Below are positions 34,608-40,954 of a stretch of DNA of 40,954 nt, one piece after another. The translations under genes and the position numbers were made by a program. The notes below the pieces were generated by a model. The model was not told where the DNA came from, made no database searches, and worked only from the letters and a program-made list of their open reading frames with translations. This stretch comes from B1 sp964443415 (GTDB taxonomy: Bacteria > Bacteroidota > Bacteroidia > UKL13-3). How positions within the stretch are numbered: position 1 is the stretch's first letter; each line of letters opens with the position of its first letter. The stretch is from the NCBI GenBank assembly GCA_964443415.1, contig CAYUDC010000014.1, positions 1 through 40,954 of the forward strand, in the 5' to 3' direction.

Positions 34608-35576
34608 TTAATTATTTTTAAAATATTCGATCACCTTTTCTGCCAATTCGATGCTTATTCTGTTTTGGGCTTCTTTGGTGCTGCCTCCAATATGCGGACT
34701 TAAAGACACATGAGGGTGTTGAAGGATAGACATGTTTACAGGTGGTTCTTTTTCGAAAACATCTAAGCCTGCAAAAGCAACATGACCCGAGTTTAAGGCA
34801 TCTAGTAAATCGGCTTCAGAAATTACGCCACCTCTTGAGCAATTTACCAAGCCAACACCTTTACGCATACGAGCAATTACATCCTTATCTATCGGCGCTT
34901 TAGAGCCTTCATTAAAAGGAATATGAAAGGTAATAAAATCACTTTGCGCAACAACAGATTGTTCGCTTACCGTGTTAATCTGAACTTTAATTCTTTGGTT
35001 AGCACCAAGCATAGGCAAGTTTAAAGCGAGCTCTACTTGCTCTACGTATGGGTCGAATGCAAGCACTTTCATACCTAAACCAATAGCCATTTTTGCTACT
35101 TCTTGGCCAATTCTGCCAAAGCCATAAATACCCATAGTTTTACCTTGAAGTTCTATGCCATTTCCTGCCAATTTCTTAAGGTCGCCAAACTTGGTATTTC
35201 CTTCGTTTGGCATGACTCTATTGGTTATTTGAAGAAATCTGATGCCAGTAAACAGATGCGCAAATACAGCTTCTGCCACACTTACCGAAGAAGAGGCTGG
35301 TGTATTAACCACTTTTATACCTTTGTTTTTGGCATATTCAACATCAATATTGTCCATGCCTACTCCTCCTCTACCGATGAGTTTAAGGTTAGGGCAAGCA
35401 TCCATTAAGTCTTTACGCACTTTGGTAGCCGACCTCACTAAGATAGCATCAAAGTTTTTCAACTCTGTCATCAAGTCTTCCTGGGCTATCTTTTGAGTTA
35501 CCACTTCAAATCCTGCGGCTTCTAATAAGATTTTACCGCTTTGGTCTATTCCATCGTTTGCTAATATTCTAGTCAT
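34608..35576 (-). CDS. serA: D-3-phosphoglycerate dehydrogenase (short, without ACT domain)
   Basis: A 322-residue D-2-hydroxyacid dehydrogenase: catalytic-domain start, then the NAD-binding GFGRIGQEVAKMAIGLGMKVLAFDP (about 150-175), the catalytic Arg in VNCSRGGVI, Glu in the FEKEPP region and His in SPHIGGSTKEAQ. It oxidises 3-phosphoglycerate to 3-phosphohydroxypyruvate, the first step of serine synthesis. It lacks the C-terminal ACT domain, so it is likely not inhibited by serine. The assignment among hydroxyacid dehydrogenases is made from the neighbouring serC, 11 bp upstream. Confidence 0.88.
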   Translation of the reverse strand: MTRILANDGIDQSGKILLEAAGFEVVTQKIAQEDLMTELKNFDAILVRSATKVRKDLMDACPNLKLIGRGGVGMDNIDVEYAKNKGIKVVNTPASSSVSVAEAVFAHLFTGIRFLQITNRVMPNEGNTKFGDLKKLAGNGIELQGKTMGIYGFGRIGQEVAKMAIGLGMKVLAFDPYVEQVELALNLPMLGANQRIKVQINTVSEQSVVAQSDFITFHIPFNEGSKAPIDKDVIARMRKGVGLVNCSRGGVISEADLLDALNSGHVAFAGLDVFEKEPPVNMSILQHPHVSLSPHIGGSTKEAQNRISIELAEKVIEYFKNN

Positions 35577-35587
35577 ATTGGATTTAT

Positions 35588-36664
35588 TTATGCAGTTGCG
35601 TTTTGTTTTTCGTAGTCTTGCATTGCATCAACAAGCGCTTGAACACTTTCTAACTCTAATGCATTGTATAAAGAAGCTCTTAATCCTCCTACCGAACGAT
35701 GACCTTTTAAGCCACTAAGGTTTCTGGCAGCACAAAATTTCAAGAAAGGCTCTTCATGGTTTTTATCCACTAAAACAAAGTTTACATTCATACGACTTCT
35801 ATCTTCTTTAGCTACTGTTCCAGTAAACATGCTGTTTCTGTCAATTTCTGCATAAAGCAAATCGGCCTTTGCTTTGTTTCTAGTTTCCATAGCCTCCAAG
35901 CCTATTTCCTTTATCCAACGGAGGGTATGCATACAAACAAAAATAGCAAACACACTTGGTGTATTATACATGCTGCCATTCTCTACATGAATTTTATAAT
36001 TTAACATGGTTGGCACTTTGGCATTGGCCTTTTCTAAGAATGATTTTTTAAGGATAACCAATGTGGTACCAGCCGGACCCATATTTTTTTGTGCACCTGC
36101 ATAAATCATATCAAATTTAGACGCATCAAAAGGTCTGCTAAAAATGTCTGAGCTCATGTCGCAAATAAGCGGCACATTGGTTTGCGGGAAGCTAAACATT
36201 TCGGTTCCGTAAATGGTGTTATTGCTGGTGCAATGAAAATAGGCTGCATCTGCAGGTATGGTATAATCTTTTGGGATATAAGAAAAGTTTTTGTCTTCAC
36301 TAGAAGCCAACACATTTACATCGCCAAATATTTTTGCTTCTTTGATGGCCCTGCTAGCCCAAACCCCTGTATTAACATAAGCAGCCGTTTTACCAGCACT
36401 TAGAAAATTCATTGGAATCATATCAAATTGAAGGCTGGCTCCGCCTTGTAAAAACAACACTTCATAATCATTGCCTAGGTTAAGAATTTCTTTCACTAGG
36501 TTGCAGGCTTCTGCCACTACCGCCTCAAACTCTTTTCCTCTGTGAGAAACTTCGATTAAGGAAAGGCCAGTTCCTTCAAAATTTTGTAAAGCTTTAATGC
36601 TGGCATCAATGGCAGATTGTGGTAAAATTGCCGGACCTGCTGAGAAATTGTGTACTTTATTCAT
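35588..36664 (-). CDS. serC: Phosphoserine aminotransferase
   Basis: A 358-residue PLP enzyme of class V aminotransferases. It turns 3-phosphohydroxypyruvate and glutamate into phosphoserine. Motifs: NFSAGPAILP at the start, HRGKEFEAV near 42-50, FLQGGASLQFDMIPMN, and the PLP Lys in MIYAGAQKNMGPAGTTLVI. It lies 11 bp before serA. First gene of the serC-serA-DUF1015-mazG run. A near-match to a -7 element (TATGTTTT at 36704-36697) is the only promoter candidate. Confidence 0.97.
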   Translation of the reverse strand: MNKVHNFSAGPAILPQSAIDASIKALQNFEGTGLSLIEVSHRGKEFEAVVAEACNLVKEILNLGNDYEVLFLQGGASLQFDMIPMNFLSAGKTAAYVNTGVWASRAIKEAKIFGDVNVLASSEDKNFSYIPKDYTIPADAAYFHCTSNNTIYGTEMFSFPQTNVPLICDMSSDIFSRPFDASKFDMIYAGAQKNMGPAGTTLVILKKSFLEKANAKVPTMLNYKIHVENGSMYNTPSVFAIFVCMHTLRWIKEIGLEAMETRNKAKADLLYAEIDRNSMFTGTVAKEDRSRMNVNFVLVDKNHEEPFLKFCAARNLSGLKGHRSVGGLRASLYNALELESVQALVDAMQDYEKQNATA

Positions 36665-36731
36665 GTTATTGAGCGTTGAATGCGATGCGAATTAATAAAA
36701 CATATAGATAATTTTATTGATTTTATTCATT

Positions 36732-36739
36732 TATTTTTG
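36732..36739 (+). promoter_or_regulatory. -7-type element close to the start of the outer-membrane protein gene
   Basis: TATTTTTG, an exact TAnnTTTG match, ends 6 nt before the ATG at 36746. No good TTTG is at the expected -33 distance. If real, the transcript would start at or near the ATG. Confidence 0.35.
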
Positions 36740-36745
36740 CCCAAT

Positions 36746-37327
36746 ATGAAAAGATTTGTCATCTTAATAGGTCTATTACTAGGTTTTAGTATGTTTGGAT
36801 CAGCCCAAAGAAAAATTCAAGAGTTGGATGAAGAAGAGGCAAAAAAACGAGAGGAAGTTAAGGCCTATGAGCAAGGCAAAAAGGGATTTGATAAGGAAAA
36901 GCTAAGTTATGGGGGAAATATTGGCGGCTCCATTTTCAATAATGGAGGCTTTTTAATGCTCCAGCCGATGGTTGGCTATTATTTTCTGCCTAAAACCATG
37001 GCTGGTGTAGGGGCTACCTATATTTATATTGAACAGCGGAATATTTTTAATCAAAAATACAGCACCAATATTTATGGGCCAATTGTGTTTGCCAGGCAAC
37101 AATTGCTTCCAAGCATTTTTGCGCATGGGGAGTGGCAACCTATCAACTATGAACGATTTGATCCTAAAACCCTATCTTATGAGCGTTTTTGGAGCAATCA
37201 ACTTTTGCTGGGCGGAGGATATGGCGGACGTTCTGGTGCTTTTATTTTTGCCTTATATAATGTATTGCATGACCAAAATAGTTTCTACAGCAATCCATTA
37301 TTAATTAGGGTGGGTTTTATGTTTTAG
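36746..37327 (+). CDS. Small outer-membrane beta-barrel-like protein
   Basis: A 193-residue exported protein of no family I can name. Start chosen at the ATG at 36746, which opens a clean signal peptide (MKRFVILIGLLLGFSMFGSAQ); 22 extra codons upstream are open but not signal-like. After a charged, probably coiled segment (about 24-50, rich in Glu and Lys) there are alternating Gly and aromatic strands (GGNIGGSIFNNGGFLMLQPMVG and similar) ending in Phe, as expected for an outer-membrane barrel of about 8 strands. Its stop codon overlaps that of the convergent rhomboid gene. Confidence 0.72.
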   Translation: MKRFVILIGLLLGFSMFGSAQRKIQELDEEEAKKREEVKAYEQGKKGFDKEKLSYGGNIGGSIFNNGGFLMLQPMVGYYFLPKTMAGVGATYIYIEQRNIFNQKYSTNIYGPIVFARQQLLPSIFAHGEWQPINYERFDPKTLSYERFWSNQLLLGGGYGGRSGAFIFALYNVLHDQNSFYSNPLLIRVGFMF

Positions 37328-37929
37328 AATTGATCCAAAAAATAATAAAAAATGCGCGGTTTTGCCACCAAGGTAAACACCACACCATAAACTGCGCCAT
37401 AGAAATGAGCTTCATGATTGATATGATCATTGGCATTTCGGGAGGCGTATTGAGAGTAGATTAAATATAAAATACCTGCTACGATATTAGGCATGCCTAT
37501 GATTCCGTAAAGGTAAATTTTGGTCATCGGTTCAAACAGAATACTAGTGGTAGTAATGGCAGAAACAGCGCCAGAAGCGCCTAATGAGCGATAAGAAGGA
37601 TTATTTCTATTGCCATAATAACTACTTGCAGAAGCAGCTAAAATACTACTTAGGTAAAGTAGAACAAACATAAATTTACCTGCACTACCAAAGAAATAAC
37701 TATAATATTGTTCTACGATTGAACCAAAACTAAAAAACACAAACATGTTAATGATCAGATGTAGCCAGTCTGCATGTAAAAAGCCACTCGTTATAAACCT
37801 GTACCATTGTTTACTTCGATACATTTGGTAGGGATCGAGAATCAGCCGATTCATTAATCCATGGTTACTAAATGCCTGAATACTTATAATTGCAGTGATA
37901 ACTATGATAATTAGGGTTAAATTCATCAT
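37324..37929 (-). CDS. Rhomboid-family intramembrane serine protease
   Basis: A membrane protein of about 201 residues with six predicted helices and the rhomboid catalytic pair: Ser in GASGAV (motif GxSGA) and His in HEAHFYGAVYG, plus the HADWLHLIINM motif in an early loop. Rhomboids cut membrane-protein substrates within the bilayer. An open frame extends upstream to 37998 but overlaps the start of the divergent metallophosphoesterase; the double ATG at 37929/37926 gives a hydrophobic first helix (NLTLIIIVITAII), so I use it. Substrate unknown. Only 23 bp separate it from the divergent start. Confidence 0.9.
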   Translation of the reverse strand: MMNLTLIIIVITAIISIQAFSNHGLMNRLILDPYQMYRSKQWYRFITSGFLHADWLHLIINMFVFFSFGSIVEQYYSYFFGSAGKFMFVLLYLSSILAASASSYYGNRNNPSYRSLGASGAVSAITTTSILFEPMTKIYLYGIIGMPNIVAGILYLIYSQYASRNANDHINHEAHFYGAVYGVVFTLVAKPRIFYYFLDQF

Positions 37930-37952
37930 GGGTTCAAAGATGAGCAAAAAAA

Positions 37953-38444
37953 ATGAAACGTATAGGAATTCTAAGTGACACCCACGGACATTTGGCACCT
38001 GCCTTAAAAGACTTTTTTAAAGATTGCGATGAAATATGGCATGCTGGAGATTGGGGTCCTGAGGTATTTGAGCAATTAGAAGGCTTTAAACCCATTAGAG
38101 GGGTTTATGGAAATATTGATGGAGCTCCTATCCGCAAAGTTTTTCCAGAATACTTGTATTTTGAAATAGAAGGCGTGAAGGTATTTATGATACATATTGC
38201 TGGATATCCGTCGCATTATGCACCAAGTTTTAGAAAAATTATTCAGGGCTACCAACCAGATTTATTAATATGTGGACATTCTCACATTTTGCGTGTAATG
38301 AAAGATTCAATAAACAATTGGTTGTTGATAAACCCAGGAGCATGCGGAAATCATGGCTTTCAGAAGGTAAATACAGCGGTTAGGCTAAAATTTACAGACG
38401 GCAAAATGACTGATTTAGAGGTTTGGGAGCAAAAAAGAGCATAA
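37953..38444 (+). CDS. Metallophosphoesterase, YfcE/MJ0936 type
   Basis: A 163-residue cytosolic calcineurin-like phosphoesterase. All metal motifs are visible: D-x-H in LSDTHGH (residues 8-12), GDWG (32-35), GNID (53-56), H in MIHIAGYP and the final GHSH. The YfcE/MJ0936 family hydrolyses phosphodiesters of unknown physiological substrate. It is divergent from the rhomboid gene and followed by a hairpin in the spacer before the M43 protease gene. Confidence 0.93.
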   Translation: MKRIGILSDTHGHLAPALKDFFKDCDEIWHAGDWGPEVFEQLEGFKPIRGVYGNIDGAPIRKVFPEYLYFEIEGVKVFMIHIAGYPSHYAPSFRKIIQGYQPDLLICGHSHILRVMKDSINNWLLINPGACGNHGFQKVNTAVRLKFTDGKMTDLEVWEQKRA

Positions 38445-38451
38445 ATTGACG

Positions 38452-38474
38452 CAACCCTGATAGAAGTCGGGTTG
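38452..38474 (+). terminator. Hairpin after the metallophosphoesterase gene
   Basis: CAACCC(T)GA pairs with TCGGGTTG around a 6-base loop, an 8-bp stem with one bulged T, 7 bp after the stop. It is followed by ACTTATTTAAATAAATTATT, not a clean T-run. Its right arm contains the -33 TTG of the next promoter. Confidence 0.45.
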
Positions 38475-38500
38475 ACTTATTTAAATAAATTATTAATTTG
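38472..38500 (+). promoter_or_regulatory. Probable promoter of the M43 protease gene
   Basis: TTG at 38472-38474, an 18-bp spacer and TTAATTTG at 38493-38500, one base off TAnnTTTG. A start near 38507 favours the ATG at 38524 over that at 38509. Confidence 0.45.
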
Positions 38501-38523
38501 CCCGTCCAATGAAAAGGCTAGAT

Positions 38524-40770
38524 ATGAAAAAACTATTACTGATTGGTGCCCTGGCAATAAGCAGCCATGTAGTGATGGCCCAGCAACACCGCTGCGGTAC
38601 AGACGAACATTTTGAAACGCTTATCAAACAAAATCCTGCTTACAAAGAAGCAAAGGTTAAATTTGATGAAGATTACAGAAAGTTTCAGGCAACTTATAAA
38701 CCAGAGGATTACAAAACCACCCAGCAACTTGGTAAAAAAGCAGCTCCTAAGTACATTATTCCGGTAGTTGTGCATGTATTTCACAACAACGGAAGTGAAA
38801 ACATTAGCGAGGCACAAGTATTAAGTGAGATTAATTTCTTGAACAAATCATTTAGAAATGCTGTAAACGATACAATTAATCGTAGGGCAGGTTGGTTTAA
38901 AACCAGTGCTGATAGCAAAGACAGCTTTTATTTTGATTATAAAAACTTAGCTGCCGATAGCGAAATTGAATTTAGATTAGCTAAGAAAGATCCGCAAGGA
39001 AATTGCACCAATGGTATTGTGAGGATTCATACTCCTTTAACAAATAAAGGAAATGATGATTTAAAAAGAGTAAGTGTTTGGGACACCAAGCGTTATTTTA
39101 ACATTTGGGTGGTGCGTCAAATCAACCGTGGAAATACCATTGGTATTGCGGGATATGCACAGTTCCCATTTGGACCAGGTGGTGGTGCGTCGACCGATGG
39201 TATCATGGTAATTCATAATGAGTTTGGAAACGTTGGAACCTCTCAACCTGGCCAAACACCAAATGTTACCACATCTACCCATGAGGCTGGACACTGGTTA
39301 GGATTGTATCATCCATTTCAAATCTCAACTGATAGTTGCGGTTTAGATGGTGATGGTGTAATGGATACGCCTCCTACTTATTTTAACCCAAGTTCAACAG
39401 AGCCATTGCGTAACCGTTGTAACAATAAAAACTTCAATACGTGTTCAACTGAAAAGCCGGACAGACCAGATTTGCAAGAAGCTTACATGGATTATTTTAT
39501 TGGCAATTGCGCCAGTAACATGTTTACATTAGAGCAAAAAGCAAGAATGCACATGGTATTAAATACTTATCGCAGAACTTTGTGGCAAGAAGAAAATCTT
39601 CGCTTTACTGGTGTAATTGATGGCCCCCCTACTTGCCCGCCTGTAGCCGCATTTAACTCTCAGTCGCCAGTAACATGTGCAGAAGGAACTGTTAATTTCC
39701 TAAACTTCTCTTATGGTGGCACTATCACTAGCTATGAGTGGACGTTTGAAGGAGGTACTCCTGGAACTTTTACAGGAGCTAACCCTCCACAAATTAAATA
39801 TGATGCTGCAGGTTCTTATGATGTTACCTTAAAAGTAACAGGCCCAAATGGAACTTCAACTACTGTTTTAAATGATTATGTTACTATTCAACCAAAAACC
39901 AGCGGATTGCCAAAAGACAACTATTTTGCTGATTGGTGGTATCAAAATAATTGGCAACAGCAAGGTTGGAAGTTTGTGTATGACAATCCAGAAAACCAAT
40001 TTGTGCGTTTCCCAATCTCTTATGAAAACAATGCAAGTATGCGTTTAACAAGAGATCCATTTAATATTAAGTCGTCTGTAGGTAATTTATTTTCATTGGT
40101 ATCACCTAGTTTCAACTTAACAGAAATGGCCAATCCTTATTTTGAGTTTTATTATGCCTTTGCACAAGCTACTTTGCCAGCAAATGTGGGCGGAGGTAAT
40201 ACACAAGACGAACTCAGAGTATTTACTTCTACAGATTGCGGTAAAACATGGCAAAATAGAGCTACCATAGCCAGTTCTTCTATTTCTACTATAGGTACAG
40301 GAACAGCGGCCGTTTTAGCTAATACTGTAGATTTTATTCCTGCCGACAAATCTAAATGGAAGCTTGTAAGAATTAATGGCAATGCCGTTCCTAAGACAGA
40401 AAATGTATTGTTTAAAGTTGAATTTAAATATGCAGGTGGTAACAACTTCTACATAGACAATGTGAGAGTTGGTTTAACTACAGGATTAAGTCAGGATGTT
40501 TTAGCAGAAAGCTTAAAGTTTACTGCTCAACCAAATCCTTTCAATGCTAGCACTCAATTAAGCTATGAATTAAAGAGCAGAGAGTCTGTATTGGTGAAAG
40601 TTTACGACATCACTGGTAAAGACATGGGCACTTTATTTAATGGTGTGCAAGATGCAGGAACGCAAGCATTAGAATTAGATAGAAACAAATTAAACTTGAG
40701 TTCAGGCTTATATTTTGTGGAATTAACTGTTGGAGGCAACAGGTTATCTCATAAAATTGTTGTTGAATAA
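38524..40770 (+). CDS. Secreted M43 (pappalysin-like) metalloprotease with PKD domain and T9SS sorting signal
   Basis: A protein of 748 residues (753 from the ATG at 38509; residue numbers here use that start). Signal peptide about 6-24 (KKLLLIGALAISSHVVMAQ), a propeptide-like region to about 80, then an M43-type zinc peptidase domain (about 81-365) with the zinc motif HEAGHWLGLYH (258-268) and a Met-turn at AYMDYF (Met327). A PKD domain follows (about 378-462, with WTFEGGTPGTFTG and YDVTLKVTG), then a region of about 200 residues that resembles a jelly-roll binding module, and a C-terminal type IX sorting domain (last 80 residues, from QPNPFNASTQLSYELK to LSHKIVVE). It should be exported to the surface by T9SS. 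Substrate unknown. Start preference follows the promoter position and signal peptide. Confidence 0.9.
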   Translation: MKKLLLIGALAISSHVVMAQQHRCGTDEHFETLIKQNPAYKEAKVKFDEDYRKFQATYKPEDYKTTQQLGKKAAPKYIIPVVVHVFHNNGSENISEAQVLSEINFLNKSFRNAVNDTINRRAGWFKTSADSKDSFYFDYKNLAADSEIEFRLAKKDPQGNCTNGIVRIHTPLTNKGNDDLKRVSVWDTKRYFNIWVVRQINRGNTIGIAGYAQFPFGPGGGASTDGIMVIHNEFGNVGTSQPGQTPNVTTSTHEAGHWLGLYHPFQISTDSCGLDGDGVMDTPPTYFNPSSTEPLRNRCNNKNFNTCSTEKPDRPDLQEAYMDYFIGNCASNMFTLEQKARMHMVLNTYRRTLWQEENLRFTGVIDGPPTCPPVAAFNSQSPVTCAEGTVNFLNFSYGGTITSYEWTFEGGTPGTFTGANPPQIKYDAAGSYDVTLKVTGPNGTSTTVLNDYVTIQPKTSGLPKDNYFADWWYQNNWQQQGWKFVYDNPENQFVRFPISYENNASMRLTRDPFNIKSSVGNLFSLVSPSFNLTEMANPYFEFYYAFAQATLPANVGGGNTQDELRVFTSTDCGKTWQNRATIASSSISTIGTGTAAVLANTVDFIPADKSKWKLVRINGNAVPKTENVLFKVEFKYAGGNNFYIDNVRVGLTTGLSQDVLAESLKFTAQPNPFNASTQLSYELKSRESVLVKVYDITGKDMGTLFNGVQDAGTQALELDRNKLNLSSGLYFVELTVGGNRLSHKIVVE

Positions 40771-40788
40771 CAGTTAGATAGTCTTAAG

Positions 40789-40824
40789 AATCCCGATAGG
40801 CCTAGCTTATCGGGATTTTTTTTT
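40789..40824 (+). terminator. Strong intrinsic terminator after the M43 protease gene
   Basis: AATCCCGATA at 40789-40798 pairs perfectly with TATCGGGATT at 40808-40817 (10 bp, 9-base loop), followed by a run of nine T to 40824. It stands 18 bp after the stop codon. A second T-run (40828-40836) lies just beyond it. Confidence 0.9.
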
Positions 40825-40833
40825 GCATTTTTT

Positions 40834-40864
40834 TTTGGATTACAATTACATAATCCTACTTTTG
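40834..40864 (+). promoter_or_regulatory. Bacteroidota-type promoter for tRNA-Ser
   Basis: TTTG at 40834-40837, a 19-bp spacer and TACTTTTG at 40857-40864: exact matches to both elements and the same spacing as the tsaD promoter. Transcription would start near 40869-40872, at or next to the 5' end of the tRNA. Confidence 0.75.
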
Positions 40865-40868
40865 CAGT

Positions 40869-40953
40869 GGAGAGTTGGCAGAGTGGTCGATTGCGGCAGT
40901 CTTGAAAACTGTTGACTGTAACAGGTCCGGGGGTTCGAATCCCTCACTCTCCG
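40869..40953 (+). tRNA. tRNA-Ser (anticodon UGA)
   Basis: A class II tRNA of 85 nt. Acceptor GGAGAGT (40869-40875) pairs with ACTCTCC (40946-40952); discriminator G at 40953. The anticodon loop CTTGAAA gives anticodon TGA at 40903-40905, reading UCA. A long variable arm forms GAC-TGT pairing with ACA-GTC around one bulged G. The T arm has the TTCGAAT loop. The C at 40954, the last base of the window, could be the first base of an encoded CCA tail. Confidence 0.96.
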
Positions 40954-40954
40954 C

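Noticed and set aside
36680..36745. Upstream extension of the outer-membrane protein gene
   Set aside because: The extra 22 residues do not form a signal peptide, and they would put the -7 promoter element inside the gene.

Overview
The window comes from a Bacteroidota chromosome, probably a scaffold of a draft or metagenome-assembled genome because it carries a run of exactly 100 N. The signs are: several promoters of the Bacteroidota type (TTTG, about 19 bp, TAnnTTTG) upstream of tsaD, bamD, nuoA and a tRNA-Ser gene; a secreted metalloprotease ending in a type IX secretion (T9SS) sorting domain; a T9SS PorE-like envelope protein; an exbB-exbD-exbD-tonB cluster; complex I genes with separate nuoC and nuoD and a short nuoG; and little Shine-Dalgarno signal with several TTG starts. 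I cannot place it below phylum with confidence.

Layout. 1-5.7 kb (minus): a partial DUF2079 membrane protein, a 2-oxoglutarate/Fe(II) oxygenase and a large TamB-like protein, probably one operon. 5.7-9.2 kb (plus): tsaD, a SixA-type phosphatase and the PorE-like TPR/propeller/OmpA protein. 9.2-12.6 kb (minus): bamD, a small membrane protein, rpoZ-like omega, coaBC (interrupted by the gap) and a DUF4835 gene. 12.6-13.2 kb (plus): an NlpC/P60 hydrolase. 13.2-19.0 kb (minus): the Ton energiser operon exbB-exbD-exbD-tonB followed by a tiny membrane protein, a PstS-like lipoprotein and a TPR protein. 19.1-31.85 kb (minus): a complete 14-gene complex I operon, nuoA to nuoN. 31.9-36.7 kb (minus): thioredoxin plus a DUF6952-like small gene, then serC-serA-DUF1015-mazG. 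36.7-40.95 kb: a small outer-membrane protein, a rhomboid protease divergent from a metallophosphoesterase, an M43 protease with T9SS signal, a strong terminator and tRNA-Ser(UGA).

How it fits together. Most of the window is envelope and energy biology: complex I builds the proton gradient, ExbB/ExbD/TonB pass it to outer-membrane transporters, BamD and TamB build the outer membrane, and PorE-like and DUF4835 proteins are likely tied to type IX secretion. The rest is housekeeping (t6A tRNA modification, CoA synthesis, serine synthesis, NTP clean-up).

The window is gene-dense; no stretch over about 125 bp lacks a gene or its signals. I saw no CRISPR array, insertion sequence, phage gene or toxin-antitoxin pair. 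I did not find a clearly new multi-gene system; the most unusual signals are an over-represented near-palindrome GGGTYGACCC lying inside unrelated genes, compact terminators and promoters built into coding ends, a nested hairpin after tonB, and a short NuoG with an extra CxxC...CxxC site.
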